The notes below the pieces were generated by a model. That model was given only the letters and a program-made list of their open reading frames with translations, had not been told where the DNA came from and ran no database searches. A stretch of 64,000 nucleotides of DNA from Psychrobacter sp. I-STPA6b (lineage in GTDB: Bacteria; Pseudomonadota; Gammaproteobacteria; Pseudomonadales; Moraxellaceae): assembly GCF_020662265.1 (NCBI RefSeq), contig NZ_VEWM01000095.1, forward strand, positions 1 through 64,000, in the 5' to 3' direction. Both the position numbers and the translations under genes were made by a program. Below, in pieces: positions 25,512 through 36,092 of the stretch (its first letter is position 1; each line of letters opens with the position of its first letter).

Positions 25512-26235
25512 GATTTTCCTTAGAGATAAAAAGGATATTAGAGTTTAATAACTGACACGCTTGTATAAACTGCTCAGGGGTGTTTATATTGACCAGCCCT
25601 TGCCAATCTTTGGGCAAATCAATAGTGATCTGATAAGGCTTGATAAAGCTCATCACCCGTTGTGAGCCTGTGTGCAAATAGTCTAATAACGCCTGTTTTA
25701 AAGCGTACGGATATAAGCCGAGTAATGGGTAGCTGTGCTCACTATCAGCAAAACAAAAAATATGTGGCTGATTTAATAAAGGCTTTGTTTGTAAAGTTTG
25801 CAAATAAGTATATAACGTTTGCCAAATTTCATTTGCTGTCACCATCGCATCACAGCTCAACACCAATAGATAGGCATTATCTGTTTGTGGCTCAAATTTT
25901 TGTTTTGTATTTAGCTTTTCACTAAGTTTCTTATTAGGTTTATCACTGGCAAGCATTGCCCCTGCAATGGCTGATAATGCCCCTTGTCCTGCTTGATAAT
26001 CATCAATACTGATGATGGGTATCTTACTATTAATAGGTTTTATTTTAGCTAAGAAATTCTTTTGGTTATCAGCAATTAAAATAGGTACACCCAATTTATC
26101 AGCGAGCGTTATTGCCCCATCAATATGATGCTCAAGTAAGGTTTGCTTTGAGGGCAACGTGAGTAGGGCTTTATCTGCACCCATTCGCCGAGATTGCCCC
26201 CCTGCTAATATTAGTATGGCTTGTAGGTGTATCAT
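25501..26235 (-). CDS. mobA: Molybdenum cofactor guanylyltransferase MobA
   Basis: This 244-residue nucleotidyltransferase begins with the glycine-rich GTP site LAGGQSRRMGADKALLTL and has LLVLSCDAM for metal binding. It joins GMP to molybdopterin to form the bis-MGD cofactor of the DMSO-reductase family, so the cell probably has such an enzyme (for example nitrate reductase) elsewhere. A ~20-residue polar insert (SDKPNKKLSEKLNTKQKF) lies before the CDAM strand. Confidence 0.9.
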   Translation of the reverse strand: MIHLQAILILAGGQSRRMGADKALLTLPSKQTLLEHHIDGAITLADKLGVPILIADNQKNFLAKIKPINSKIPIISIDDYQAGQGALSAIAGAMLASDKPNKKLSEKLNTKQKFEPQTDNAYLLVLSCDAMVTANEIWQTLYTYLQTLQTKPLLNQPHIFCFADSEHSYPLLGLYPYALKQALLDYLHTGSQRVMSFIKPYQITIDLPKDWQGLVNINTPEQFIQACQLLNSNILFISKENHVN

Positions 26236-26245
26236 TTTTTATTGG

Positions 26246-26779
26246 TTATGAGCCATGTGATGGATTATTGCGTAAAAAATGTGGCACAAAGTTGCAAGGG
26301 CGGGTGCGGTTATCTAGTTGCTCTTTTAAAATACCTTCCCACGCACAACGACACGCCCCAGTCGACCCCGGTAAGCAAAAAATCCCAGTGGCATTTGCCA
26401 TACCTGCAATGGCACGAGATTGAATGGTTGCCATGCCGATGTCATCTTTGGAGATTAGGCGAAACATTTCACCAAAACCAGCAATCTGTTTATCAAATAA
26501 CACACTTACCGCCTCAGGCATGCTGTCACGAATATAAAATCCTGTACCGCCTGTGGTGATGATGGCGTGAATATCAGCATTGGCAATCCAATCGCTGATT
26601 ACTGCTCGAATGTGATAAATATCATCAGTAATCAATTTACGCTCGGCAAGGTTGTGCCCTGCTTGGGTAATTTGCTCAACCAAATAGCTACCTGAGGTAT
26701 CTTCATCAAGGCTACGGGTATCAGAAACAGTAAGCACAGCAATATTAAGCGGGATAAATTCGGCTGGTTTTTTTGTCAT
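26246..26779 (-). CDS. moaB: MoaB/MogA-type molybdopterin-binding protein
   Basis: This 177-residue protein has the MPT-adenylyltransferase fold: IAVLTVSDTRSLDEDTSG, IITTGGTGFYIRDSMPEAV, and FCLPGSTGACRCAWEGIL. It adenylates molybdopterin before Mo insertion by MoeA. Its length and sequence fit MoaB better than MogA; the two cannot be fully separated by eye. It is 10 nt upstream of mobA. Confidence 0.88.
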   Translation of the reverse strand: MTKKPAEFIPLNIAVLTVSDTRSLDEDTSGSYLVEQITQAGHNLAERKLITDDIYHIRAVISDWIANADIHAIITTGGTGFYIRDSMPEAVSVLFDKQIAGFGEMFRLISKDDIGMATIQSRAIAGMANATGIFCLPGSTGACRCAWEGILKEQLDNRTRPCNFVPHFLRNNPSHGS

Positions 26780-26821
26780 GGGATTGTCCTATTATATGAG
26801 TTTAGCTATTTTTATAAATGT

Positions 26822-27802
26822 CTAACCACCAATCAGCGATAAATTGTGCATTAGCCCGCTGTCTTGCTCTTGTAAGTGGTGATGCTCAGGTTTAATTGGC
26901 ATTAAAGATTGTAAGGCATCAATCAGTCCCTCAACGTCATCATTTTGCAAATAAGGGCGAATGTCATAACTGGCATTGTCAAATAGGCATAGATGCACTT
27001 TACCTTGACTGCTGACCCGTAGGCGGTTGCAACTGTGGCAAAACTGCGGGGCATACGGGGCAATAATACCAATGCGACCTGCGTAATCAGGGTGACAATA
27101 TTCAATAGCAGGACCATCGGTGATGCCACGCTGTTTGGCTTGCCAGCCATTTCTAATCAGATGCTCGCTAATCAGCGGTGTTTGGGCGTGTTGGGCAAAA
27201 AACAAATCGGCATTATCACTGGTCTGCATAAATTCAATAAAACGAAAGCTAATCGGACGCTGTTTGATATAGTCGAGTGCTGAAATCAGCGTGTCATAAG
27301 CCGTTTCAGCCATTAAAATGGCGTTCATTTTTAGGCGAATGTCGGTGGTTGCTAGTAATGTATCTACGTCATCTAATAGTTGTGGCAAAATATCAAAGCC
27401 AGTGATTTGCTTAAAGGTGTCGGGAGTAAAGCTGTCGATACTCAGATTAAGCTGGTTCAGTCCTGCTTGTTGCCAGTTTTGGATATGTTTACCGAGTTTG
27501 TAGCCATTACTGGTGATGGCAACGGTGTTGATGCCTTGAGTTTGTTTGGCGGTAGCGATGATGTCGCTAATATCTTTGCGAATGGACGGCTCACCCCCTG
27601 TCAGGCGGATTTTTTGTGTACCAAGTTTGGCAAAAGCGGTCATTAAAGTTGCCATTTCAGCAAGGGTAAGCTCATCATCAGGTCGGCGACCCTGATAACC
27701 ATTAGGTAAGCAATATTGACAACGAAAATTACAAAAATCCGTCACCGATAAGCGTAAATAGGTCAAATGCCGAGAAAAGCTATCGGTTAGAGTTGGGGTC
27801 AT
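26822..27802 (-). CDS. moaA: GTP 3',8-cyclase MoaA (radical SAM)
   Basis: This 326-residue enzyme carries the radical-SAM cluster CNFRCQYC near residue 23, TGGEPSIRK, and the second cluster CHSCNRLR with a downstream CLF. It ends in the conserved Gly-Gly (LSLIGG) needed for catalysis. It converts GTP to the 3',8-cyclo intermediate used by MoaC. First gene of the packed moaA-moaB-mobA-moaC-moaD-moaE run. Confidence 0.95.
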   Translation of the reverse strand: MTPTLTDSFSRHLTYLRLSVTDFCNFRCQYCLPNGYQGRRPDDELTLAEMATLMTAFAKLGTQKIRLTGGEPSIRKDISDIIATAKQTQGINTVAITSNGYKLGKHIQNWQQAGLNQLNLSIDSFTPDTFKQITGFDILPQLLDDVDTLLATTDIRLKMNAILMAETAYDTLISALDYIKQRPISFRFIEFMQTSDNADLFFAQHAQTPLISEHLIRNGWQAKQRGITDGPAIEYCHPDYAGRIGIIAPYAPQFCHSCNRLRVSSQGKVHLCLFDNASYDIRPYLQNDDVEGLIDALQSLMPIKPEHHHLQEQDSGLMHNLSLIGG

Positions 27803-27996
27803 AATGCCTGTACCGTTTTGTTATGAGTGAGTGGTGTGCTTTAAGCGTTGCCTCAGGTTGTGAAAAAATTTGTGCCTGCCATTATGTCAAAATAGCACCC
27901 ATAATGACACTATACTAATGGAATCTCTGATGGAAAAAAGATACTACTTTGGTGGTAGTATTATTAATCTAACATTCCCCCGTCATTGATCTAGTA

Positions 27997-29376
27997 TCAA
28001 CCCAACCGCCATGTAAATGGTTGTACGTTGACCGTTTCGCCTGCTTGCACGTTACCACTGTCCTCATCCAATACAATTAAGCAGTTGGCATTGCTTAACT
28101 GTTTGATGCGGTGTGATTGCTGGCTGGCAAGGGCGGTGACTTGATAGCTACCATCGGTAAGTTGAGTGAGTACGCCCCGTTGAAAATCCAGTCGTCCTGC
28201 TGACTTTTTAATGTCATTGTTGACGGTGGCTTTTAGGGTGAGCGTAAGCGTAAGCGGTAAATCATCTTCAGCCACACCACTCATTTGCCATAATGCAGGC
28301 ATCACCAGTTGCAAACAGCTTACTACTGCTGATAACGGATTGCCCGGTAAGCCAAAGTAAAAGACGGTATTATTATCTTGTGGCGATTTGTCTGCTTGTA
28401 GCGGATTTTGTTTTTTGCCTTGTAGCTCACCAAAGACAAAGGGTTTGCCTGGTTTCATTGCCACTTTATAGTGGTTGATTTTGCCCAGTTTTTCAATCGC
28501 AGTGGTCAAAAAATCATAATCGCCTACCGATACCCCCGCACTAGAAATCAGCACGTCACATTCTTGTGAAGCGGTGATAAGACATTGCTCAATCTCAGAT
28601 AAATCATCTTTTAAAATGCCATAATCTTTGATGCTAATAGGTAGCTTAGATAGTAAGGCTTTAAGGGTGGGGGTATTAGAATTATAAATTTGTGCTAACG
28701 AGGTTAACGGCTGACCCAATGCCACCAGTTCATCCCCTGTTGCCAATAAACCAACCACTAACGGCTGATAAATTTGCACCTGTGCTATTCCTAGATTTGC
28801 CAATAGGCTAATATCAGTGGGGTTTAATAGTTTGCCTTTGTTTAATACCACGTCACCGAGTTCGATTTCATCGCCTTGTTTGCGAATGTTGGCGTTTGCT
28901 TTGGCGGTTTGGCTCAAAGTGATGTGATAAGGCTTGGATTTATCTAATACTTGTTGGCTATTTTTATCCGCTTGTGGGTCAGGGTTTTTGAGTTGTTCAA
29001 AATTGGTATTTTCTTGAATCACCACTGTATCACAGCCTTCTGGCACAATCGCCCCTGTAAAAATCCGCACTCCTTGTCCTGTTTGTAACTGTTGTTGGTT
29101 GGTGAGTTGAAACGGTTGTCCTGCTTGCGATTCACCGATGATTTCTATTTGTTCACCCTCTGCAAGCGAGCTGTTTTGAGCAATGGCAAAACCGTCCATT
29201 GATGATAAGTTTTGTCGAGGAACATCAAAAGGGGCGGTGATATCTTCTGCTAATACATGCCCCATACTGTCTAATAAATCCACATTTAACCTTTGCCGAT
29301 GTTGATAAAATGACGTGTCATAATAACTGGCAATGCGTGCTTTGATGGACGTTTTTAGCTGGGAAAGGGATATCAT
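27997..29376 (-). CDS. moeA: Molybdopterin molybdenumtransferase MoeA
   Basis: This 459-residue protein has the MoeA domains in order: DVPRQNLSSMDGFAI near residue 56, RIFTGAIVPEGCDTVVIQE, LATGDELV, IYNSNTPTL, SSAGVSVGDYDF, and FYFGLPGNPLSAVV. It inserts Mo into adenylated molybdopterin. A longer than usual polar insert (~residues 130-150) lies after the VVIQE strand. It is ~195 nt upstream of moaA on the same strand. Confidence 0.94.
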   Translation of the reverse strand: MISLSQLKTSIKARIASYYDTSFYQHRQRLNVDLLDSMGHVLAEDITAPFDVPRQNLSSMDGFAIAQNSSLAEGEQIEIIGESQAGQPFQLTNQQQLQTGQGVRIFTGAIVPEGCDTVVIQENTNFEQLKNPDPQADKNSQQVLDKSKPYHITLSQTAKANANIRKQGDEIELGDVVLNKGKLLNPTDISLLANLGIAQVQIYQPLVVGLLATGDELVALGQPLTSLAQIYNSNTPTLKALLSKLPISIKDYGILKDDLSEIEQCLITASQECDVLISSAGVSVGDYDFLTTAIEKLGKINHYKVAMKPGKPFVFGELQGKKQNPLQADKSPQDNNTVFYFGLPGNPLSAVVSCLQLVMPALWQMSGVAEDDLPLTLTLTLKATVNNDIKKSAGRLDFQRGVLTQLTDGSYQVTALASQQSHRIKQLSNANCLIVLDEDSGNVQAGETVNVQPFTWRLG

Positions 29377-29457
29377 GATGACCTCTGTTTAATATCAGCA
29401 AATAAATGAATAGATAATAAAATTTGTATTGTCGAAATTGTGAGTTATTAGTGGTCT

Positions 29458-30174
29458 TTACGATTTACGTTTATCTTTTACAAACATCTGTGAGCGATTG
29501 TTAGATAACTTGACCTCAAATAAATCAATGGCTTTTACAAGATCACTAAGTTTGGCGTAACCATAGTTTTTACTATCAAAAGAAGTTTGGTTACTGATAA
29601 TACTACCAACGGCACCTAGATTAGCCCAACCTTCTTCATCACAAGCATGAGAGATGGCATCTCGTAATAGATTCATTAAAGAGGTATCACATTTAAGCTC
29701 ACTACCTGATTTTTTGGCTATACCAGTATGGTTGGCATTGTCATCTTTTGCATCAAGATATAAAAAACGGCTACAAGCTTTGACCAAAGATAATGGTGTT
29801 TTTTGTTCACCAAAGCCAATAACCTGTTTTCCTTCCGCTTTGATACGCATGGCTAAAGGGGTAAAATCGCTGTCTGATGAGACGATACAAAATATGTCAA
29901 TTTTGCCACTGTATAGTAAATCCATCACATCAATGGTCATTGCCATATCAGTGGCATTTTTACCTTTGGTATAGTCAAACTGTTGTATCGGTTGGATGGC
30001 ATATTCTAGTAAGATATCTTCCCAACCTTGTAAGGTTTGATTTTTCCAGTTGCCATAGATTTTGCGTATCATGACAGCCCCATAACTAGCCAGCTCATTG
30101 ATAATTAAATCAATTTTTTTTGCTGGAGCATTGTCTGCATCAATAAATAAGGCAACCGTAATTTGTTGATTCAT
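29458..30174 (-). CDS. NYN-domain RNase-like protein with C-terminal OST-HTH/LOTUS-like region
   Basis: I start at MNQQITVALFIDADN (30,174); the ATG at 30,231 adds a non-conserved tail. The 238-residue protein has a NYN (PIN-like) domain with acidic metal-site residues in ALFIDADNAP, KNATDMAMTIDVMDLL and IVSSDSDFTPLAMRIK. A C-terminal region (ANLGAVGSIISNQTSFDSKNYGYAKLSDLVKA) is typical of OST-HTH/LOTUS modules. Such proteins are likely RNA-binding ribonucleases. It is not part of the Mo-cofactor pathway by sequence. Confidence 0.85.
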   Translation of the reverse strand: MNQQITVALFIDADNAPAKKIDLIINELASYGAVMIRKIYGNWKNQTLQGWEDILLEYAIQPIQQFDYTKGKNATDMAMTIDVMDLLYSGKIDIFCIVSSDSDFTPLAMRIKAEGKQVIGFGEQKTPLSLVKACSRFLYLDAKDDNANHTGIAKKSGSELKCDTSLMNLLRDAISHACDEEGWANLGAVGSIISNQTSFDSKNYGYAKLSDLVKAIDLFEVKLSNNRSQMFVKDKRKS

Positions 30175-30744
30175 AATAAACCTAACGTTATTTAAATATC
30201 TTGGTATAAATTTTGACACCAGTAAAATCAATAGTTTAGGAAAACAAGTTGAAAGTGGAGTAACTTTATATAGATTTACTTCATGTTTTTTGTAAAATTT
30301 ATATAAACTTTCCTTGTTTATATATTAATTAATTGGTTAGTATTCCCACTTGTATTAACAAGAGTTACCTGCGTTCATTACTTTGATTAAAACACTGCTT
30401 GTAAAATCAGCCTCTCAATTTTTCTACAAAGTTCAACATACCTTAGTATAAAACCATTTCCACCTTGTTCATTGTGATGTACTAAGATAGAATACGATTT
30501 ATGTCACTCATCGTTTTTTATAAACCGTTGAGTATCATTTATAGACCACTTGTAATGATAAGGTTATATGAAGTTTTAGCAATTTTTATTATTTTAATAA
30601 AGTTTTTTAAATTTTGTCATGTATTATCAATTATATGATGTTATATAAAGATTGTATAGGTATCTAAAATTCAAGAAAGGAGGTTTACCTATCAAAAAGT
30701 CATAAGTCATATATGTACTGATTAATATATCCCAAGGAGGGGTT
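30175..30744. other. 570-bp divergent intergenic region
   Basis: AT-rich, with no gene seen. It holds the promoters of the NYN gene and the MalT-like regulator. AAGGAGG lies 6-7 nt before the regulator ATG at 30,745. Confidence 0.6.
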
Positions 30745-33567
30745 ATGGTACACACAAAAGGAACAAACAACATACGTTTGCCGTTAATTTTGACCAAACT
30801 CAAAGCACCGTCTGACTTTCGGCATTTATTACAGCGTCCACGCCTGATAGATAAGCTTATCAGTGCCATCGACTACCGAGTAATGCTGATTCAAGCACCT
30901 GCCGGCTTTGGTAAGACCAGTCTTGCCATGCAATGGCGAGAGCTATTAATTGAGCGAGGTTATCATGTTGCTTGGCTAAGTCTAGATAATGAAGATAACG
31001 ACCCTGAGCGTTGTATTAGCTATATCGTTGGGGCAATTCATAGTGTCGCTGAGTGTATCAGTGTTGATACCACCGCTCTATCAGGGTGTCATTCTCATCA
31101 AGCCATTAAGTTTATTTTGACTGAGCTGATTAATCAAATTACTACCTTTGATAAAAAAATCTATCTGGTACTAGATGATTGGCATTTTATTGACAATCCA
31201 GTCATTCATGACGCTCTAAACTTTCTGGTTGAAAGTGCCTCTGATAATTTTCATCTGATAATTTGTAGTCGCAAACAGCCCCCATTACCCATTTATACTC
31301 TACAAGTTAAACATCAACTGTGCGTGATTAACAGTACTGATTTGCGGTTTGATGAAAATGAAACTGCGGATTTTTTACGCAAGGTCAATCAGATTAATTT
31401 GGGCTCAGCAGACATTCATAGCTTATGGCAAAAGACTGAAGGTTGGGTTGCCTCATTACAGCTAATTTTATTGATATTACGCACCCAAAAACGTGAAGAT
31501 GGTGTGTTAAATGTATTTGATAATATTGAAAATACCCACTCTATCAGTGAATATTTGACTGAAAATGTGTTGGATAACTTACCTGCTGATACTTTGGAGT
31601 TTTTATTAAAAACTTCGATTTTAGAGCGATTAAATGGTGATTTATGTAATGCCATCACTGCTCGTACAGACAGTCAAAATTTATTAAAACAGTTATATAA
31701 ACAAGGTTTGTTTGTTCGTCCATTGGACCCAGAGCAGCATTGGTTTCAATACCATCATTTATTTGCCGAGTTTTTGCAGCGACGTTTAAAACGGCAAATG
31801 CCTGAACAGCTCAAACCTTTGCATTTATTGGCTGCCCAGTGGTTTGCCAATATTGAGCATACAGATGAGGCGGTGCAACATGCCATCGCCGCTCAAGAGA
31901 TGGAGCTTGCCATCTCATGGGTAGAAAAAGATGCCATGTGGCTGGTTGAACACAGCTTTATGGGTACATTGCTGCGTCTTAAAGACAAATTACCCGCCAA
32001 AAATATCCAAACTCGTTGCCAGTTACAAATGGCCATCGCATGGGCATATTGCTTGACCCATCATCAGCATGAGGCACAGCAAGCCTTAGATATTGTCAAG
32101 CAGGTATTGGCAGATAAAGAGCATGCCAATGAGAAAAGTATCCGCATAGAAATGCAGGTGTTGCAGGCATGTATTGATATGTATGCTGACCGCTTGGACA
32201 GGGTTGAGCAGTTATTACCCACCCAATTTGATGAGGAAGAAAACCTTAATCCTTGGGTGAGGGTAGTTGCTAATAACATCATTACTTATGTGCTGATACA
32301 TAGTAATTGCTATACACAAGCAATACAGCTACAACAACAAACCAGCCGTTTTCATCAGCACACACGAGGGACATTTAGTAGTGTGTTTAGTGATTGCTTT
32401 GCAGGGATTGCTTATCTGGAGCAGTGTCAATTTGACATGGCAGAGCAATGCTTTAAACAAGCCCAACAAAAAGCATGGGAAAAAACAGGCAAACACTCAC
32501 ATGCCGCTTATTTATCGGGGGCATTGTTGGGGCAAGTGTATTATGAACGCAACCAAATTGATGATGCCACGCCCTTATTGCTTGATAGCCGTAAATTAGG
32601 CGTTGAGGGGGGAATTGTTGATTTTTATATGGCAACGTATTGTTTTGGCAGTCGGATTGCCATGCAACAGCGTCATTTTTCTGAGGCCCACGCTATTTTA
32701 GACGAAGGTCAGAAAATTGCCCAAAAGCTAAAGCTTATCCGTTTAGAGTTTGCTTTAAAAGCTGAGCTAATCAAATTATACCTATTAGATAATAAAGTAA
32801 AATCAGCAGAACAACTGATGAGACAGTGGCAACAGCAAATCATACCTGTCGAATATGCTCGTTTGGGTGAGCGAATACTGGATATTCGCCGTTGTGCCAA
32901 TGCCCGCCTGCTATGTCGTAATGGCAAGCAAATGCAAGCCATTGAACAGCTTAGTACAATGCTACACAATCATATTGAACAGCAAAGACATTATGCTGAA
33001 ATGGTAACCCGCACATTATTAGCAACCATTATGAATAAGGCTGGACGCTATGCTGAGGCAGAAGAAATGCTACTGCCTGCACTACAGCAAGGCTTTGCAC
33101 AAGGTATTATTCGTACTTTTATTGATGAGGATGAAGATACCATCAAAGTCATTAGCAGGCTTGCCAAACGCTGTCGTCAAGAACCTGATAGCAAATCCGA
33201 TATAACAGAAAATAGCGACACTCATGATACGACAACTTATAATAATGCGGAATTTAGCCGTTGGTTAGTGGGCTTAATCGCACTGTATAAAAAGCAGGCA
33301 AGTGACAGTAATGCACCATCAGCAAAAGATGATAATGCCACGACAACCAATCAAAACGAGGAAGTATTGATTGAGCCATTTAAAGATAAGGAAATCCATA
33401 TCATTAAGATGTTAGAAAAAGGACTGACCAATAAAAAAATCGCCCGAAATCTAAATGTCAGTGTTGATACGGTCAAATGGTATCTAAAAGCCATCTATAG
33501 CAAGCTGGGTGTATCTCGGCGTACACAGGCAGTGATTGAAGCAAGAAAACTGCGGTTATTGGATTAA
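30745..33567 (+). CDS. MalT/LAL-type LuxR-family transcriptional regulator
   Basis: This 940-residue regulator has a STAND ATPase (P-loop QAPAGFGKTSLAMQW near residue 52, IYLVLDDWHFI Walker-B-like), a TPR-like middle region, and a C-terminal LuxR helix-turn-helix (LEKGLTNKKIARNLNVSVDT, then VKWYLKAIYSKLGV). Proteins of this class bind a small-molecule inducer and ATP, oligomerise and activate transcription. It is 0.5 kb upstream of, and co-oriented with, the carboxylase operon, so it probably activates that operon in response to the ketone substrate or a product. That link is inference. Confidence 0.9.
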   Translation: MVHTKGTNNIRLPLILTKLKAPSDFRHLLQRPRLIDKLISAIDYRVMLIQAPAGFGKTSLAMQWRELLIERGYHVAWLSLDNEDNDPERCISYIVGAIHSVAECISVDTTALSGCHSHQAIKFILTELINQITTFDKKIYLVLDDWHFIDNPVIHDALNFLVESASDNFHLIICSRKQPPLPIYTLQVKHQLCVINSTDLRFDENETADFLRKVNQINLGSADIHSLWQKTEGWVASLQLILLILRTQKREDGVLNVFDNIENTHSISEYLTENVLDNLPADTLEFLLKTSILERLNGDLCNAITARTDSQNLLKQLYKQGLFVRPLDPEQHWFQYHHLFAEFLQRRLKRQMPEQLKPLHLLAAQWFANIEHTDEAVQHAIAAQEMELAISWVEKDAMWLVEHSFMGTLLRLKDKLPAKNIQTRCQLQMAIAWAYCLTHHQHEAQQALDIVKQVLADKEHANEKSIRIEMQVLQACIDMYADRLDRVEQLLPTQFDEEENLNPWVRVVANNIITYVLIHSNCYTQAIQLQQQTSRFHQHTRGTFSSVFSDCFAGIAYLEQCQFDMAEQCFKQAQQKAWEKTGKHSHAAYLSGALLGQVYYERNQIDDATPLLLDSRKLGVEGGIVDFYMATYCFGSRIAMQQRHFSEAHAILDEGQKIAQKLKLIRLEFALKAELIKLYLLDNKVKSAEQLMRQWQQQIIPVEYARLGERILDIRRCANARLLCRNGKQMQAIEQLSTMLHNHIEQQRHYAEMVTRTLLATIMNKAGRYAEAEEMLLPALQQGFAQGIIRTFIDEDEDTIKVISRLAKRCRQEPDSKSDITENSDTHDTTTYNNAEFSRWLVGLIALYKKQASDSNAPSAKDDNATTTNQNEEVLIEPFKDKEIHIIKMLEKGLTNKKIARNLNVSVDTVKWYLKAIYSKLGVSRRTQAVIEARKLRLLD

Positions 33568-34099
33568 GGCTATCTGTTAACACATGGGTTGCGAAGTTGG
33601 TTTTGATATGATATTGTTATGTTATAACATTATTTTTATAAAATGCTAAAAGTAGTATTGAAAATAATGCCCTTTCAAATCAAACAAAATCACCTTTAGT
33701 CAAAAAATATTGCTTAATCATCAACATTTTTTGGCTGTTTTGTCATGCTACCCATGTATGACTACCCGTTTTTACCCTAATTATTACCCACTTGTGTAGT
33801 TCGCTACACCGTCACTCTTGTTATTATTAACTCGTTCTCAATTTATATGCCCACTATTTCATAACATGATGATAGTTATTAATTAGTTGAGAGCAAGGCT
33901 GGTTGATGAGAAGGATTTAATCGACCATATAAAACAAACATCGGAAGTGTCTCTAAAATCATGCTGTTTTTGTTGAGCCATTAGCTCAAATACACAGCTT
34001 TATTACCCACGTCTTCCTTCTGCCAATCTTATGGCAACACTGGGAATAAAGTGGCATGTTTTAGAACACCACCTAAATAATCAAGGGAGTGAAACCATA
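33568..34099. promoter_or_regulatory. Upstream region of the carboxylase operon
   Basis: This 532-bp gap contains a perfect hairpin GTGTAG-TTCG-CTACAC (33,794-33,809) without a T-run. The rest is AT-rich. An operon promoter and MalT-type activator sites are expected here but cannot be delimited by eye. Confidence 0.45.
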
Positions 34100-36019
34100 A
34101 TGCTCATAAATATCGATAACGGGGGCACACTGACAGACATCTGTGTCGTCGGTAAAGATGAGGTGTATTACACCAAAACGCTCACCACCCCGATTGATCT
34201 CTCAGAATGCTTTTTTGAAGGTATCAACAAAGCGGCCAAAGTTGTGTATGGTGAAGGCAGTTTTGCCACCCTTTTACATAACAGTTCTTTAATTCGTTAT
34301 TCATCAACTCAAGGTACTAACGCACTTGTTGAGCGTAAAGGCCCTAAAATTGGCTTGATTACTGATGAAGCAGACCTTGTCGAAAGACTTAACAAAACAG
34401 ACGCTGAAAAAGACATGTTCAAAAGTCTTGTTGGCGACCGTGTTGCTGTCTTAAAACAGACCGATGATCATGAAGAGATGGATCAGACGTTGGTCGCTGC
34501 AATTAATGACTTGACCACTGCTGGTGCAGAACGTTTGGTCATTGCCATCCACGATAAGGAAAAAGAGAAGGAATATAAGCATTTCTTCTTACTACGTTTC
34601 CCTCGTCATTTGCTAGGCTCTGTACCTGTCTTGTTCTCATGGGAGTTTACCACTGACCCTTCTCGTGAAAGACGTATTTGGTCAGCCATTATCAATACTT
34701 TCTTACATCCAACCTTAGAAAACTTCTTATATTCTGCTGAAAACAGACTAAGAGCCCATAAGGTGAAAAACCCACTACTTATTTATCGCAATGATGGTGC
34801 ATCATCTCGTGTTGCCAAATCTGTGGCATTAAAAACCTATTCTTCAGGCCCTCGTGGCGGTTTGGAAGGTACGCGTGCATTGGCAGAAGCTTACGGCTTT
34901 AACCATGTATTGATGATTGACGTCGGTGGTACAACCAGTGACATTGGTGCAGTGGATAATTTAAGTATTGTTGCTGACCGTCGCGGTAAGGTTGAAGGCA
35001 TCGCTACCTCATTTGAGCTAAGTGATGTGCGTTCTTACGGTGTGGGTGGTAGCTCTATCATTCGTGCTAAAGATGGCAAAATCGAAGTTGGCCCAGAGAG
35101 TGTGGGTGCTGCACCCGGCCCTGCGTGTTTTGGCTTTGGGGGCAAAGAAGCAACCATTACTGATGTGAACTTACTATTAGGTATCCTAGACCCATCAACT
35201 TACTTAAATGGTGAGCTAAACCTTGATACTGAGCGTTCTCGCCAAGTCATTAAAGCCAATGTTGCCGACCCATTAGGGGTTAGTGTTGAAGAGGCCCTAT
35301 TCTTAATGCAAGAAGCCTTTGCAACTAAGATGGCAGACAGCTTTAAAGATTGGAAACATGATGGTGATGAAACGGTACTAGCAGCCTTTGGTGGCGGTGG
35401 TCCAATGAGTGCCTGTCAAGCTGCTCGTAAAGCAGGTATCAAGCGAGTCATCATTCCAAAATTGGCAGCGATTTTCTCAGCTTATGGTCTAAGTTTCTCT
35501 AACGTCTCGCAAGAGTTTGAAGAGGACATCACAGGCTTTAGTGACGAAGAAATGCAGCATTCAAGAAAACGTCTGCTTAAACAAGCCAAACGCCACATGT
35601 ACCAAGAAGGTTACTCACTTAAAGATGATTGTGACGTTCACTGGAGTGTGATTGTTGAAAACGCTGATGGTAGTGAAGATACACGCTTAACCCTAGAAGA
35701 AGATGCCAATCATACCGATGACCAAAGACGGATTTTGGTATTAGAAGCAAGCTATGAGTTAGCACACCCAACCTTAGATGCGACATTACCTGATGGCAGT
35801 AATAATGTTGAAGCCAAAGCCTCTGGCACTCGCAAAGTGTTGATAAAAGATGAGGGTGAAAAAGACGTGCCTGTGTATGTGCTTGATGACCAAGACGCTA
35901 ACGCCTCAGCACAAGGACCTGCCATTGTTGAAGGCCCATTCTTTACCGCTCGTGTTACTAAGGGCTGGAGTTTTGTGGTCACTGATGCAGGCGACCTTAT
36001 CTTAACTGACAATGCTTAA
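34100..36019 (+). CDS. Hydantoinase/oxoprolinase-type carboxylase subunit (alpha'-like)
   Basis: From the ATG at 34,100 (AGGGAG 9 nt upstream) this is a 639-residue HyuA-type protein. It has the actin-like ATP site in altered form, DNGGTLTD rather than DIGGTFTD, then STQGTNALVERKGPKIGL, MIDVGGTTSDIGAV and FGGGGPMSACQAARKAG. In acetophenone carboxylase two different HyuA-type subunits, each an ATPase, phosphorylate the enol substrate and bicarbonate. This gene and the one at 36,560 would be that pair. Acetone carboxylase has only one. First gene of a five-gene co-oriented set. Confidence 0.82.
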   Translation: MLINIDNGGTLTDICVVGKDEVYYTKTLTTPIDLSECFFEGINKAAKVVYGEGSFATLLHNSSLIRYSSTQGTNALVERKGPKIGLITDEADLVERLNKTDAEKDMFKSLVGDRVAVLKQTDDHEEMDQTLVAAINDLTTAGAERLVIAIHDKEKEKEYKHFFLLRFPRHLLGSVPVLFSWEFTTDPSRERRIWSAIINTFLHPTLENFLYSAENRLRAHKVKNPLLIYRNDGASSRVAKSVALKTYSSGPRGGLEGTRALAEAYGFNHVLMIDVGGTTSDIGAVDNLSIVADRRGKVEGIATSFELSDVRSYGVGGSSIIRAKDGKIEVGPESVGAAPGPACFGFGGKEATITDVNLLLGILDPSTYLNGELNLDTERSRQVIKANVADPLGVSVEEALFLMQEAFATKMADSFKDWKHDGDETVLAAFGGGGPMSACQAARKAGIKRVIIPKLAAIFSAYGLSFSNVSQEFEEDITGFSDEEMQHSRKRLLKQAKRHMYQEGYSLKDDCDVHWSVIVENADGSEDTRLTLEEDANHTDDQRRILVLEASYELAHPTLDATLPDGSNNVEAKASGTRKVLIKDEGEKDVPVYVLDDQDANASAQGPAIVEGPFFTARVTKGWSFVVTDAGDLILTDNA

Positions 36020-36092
36020 ACCTAATAGTAACTCTTAGGATATTTAGAGTAAAAGCCAACTAGGAAATAAATCTAATAGAAGGAAAAATTCA

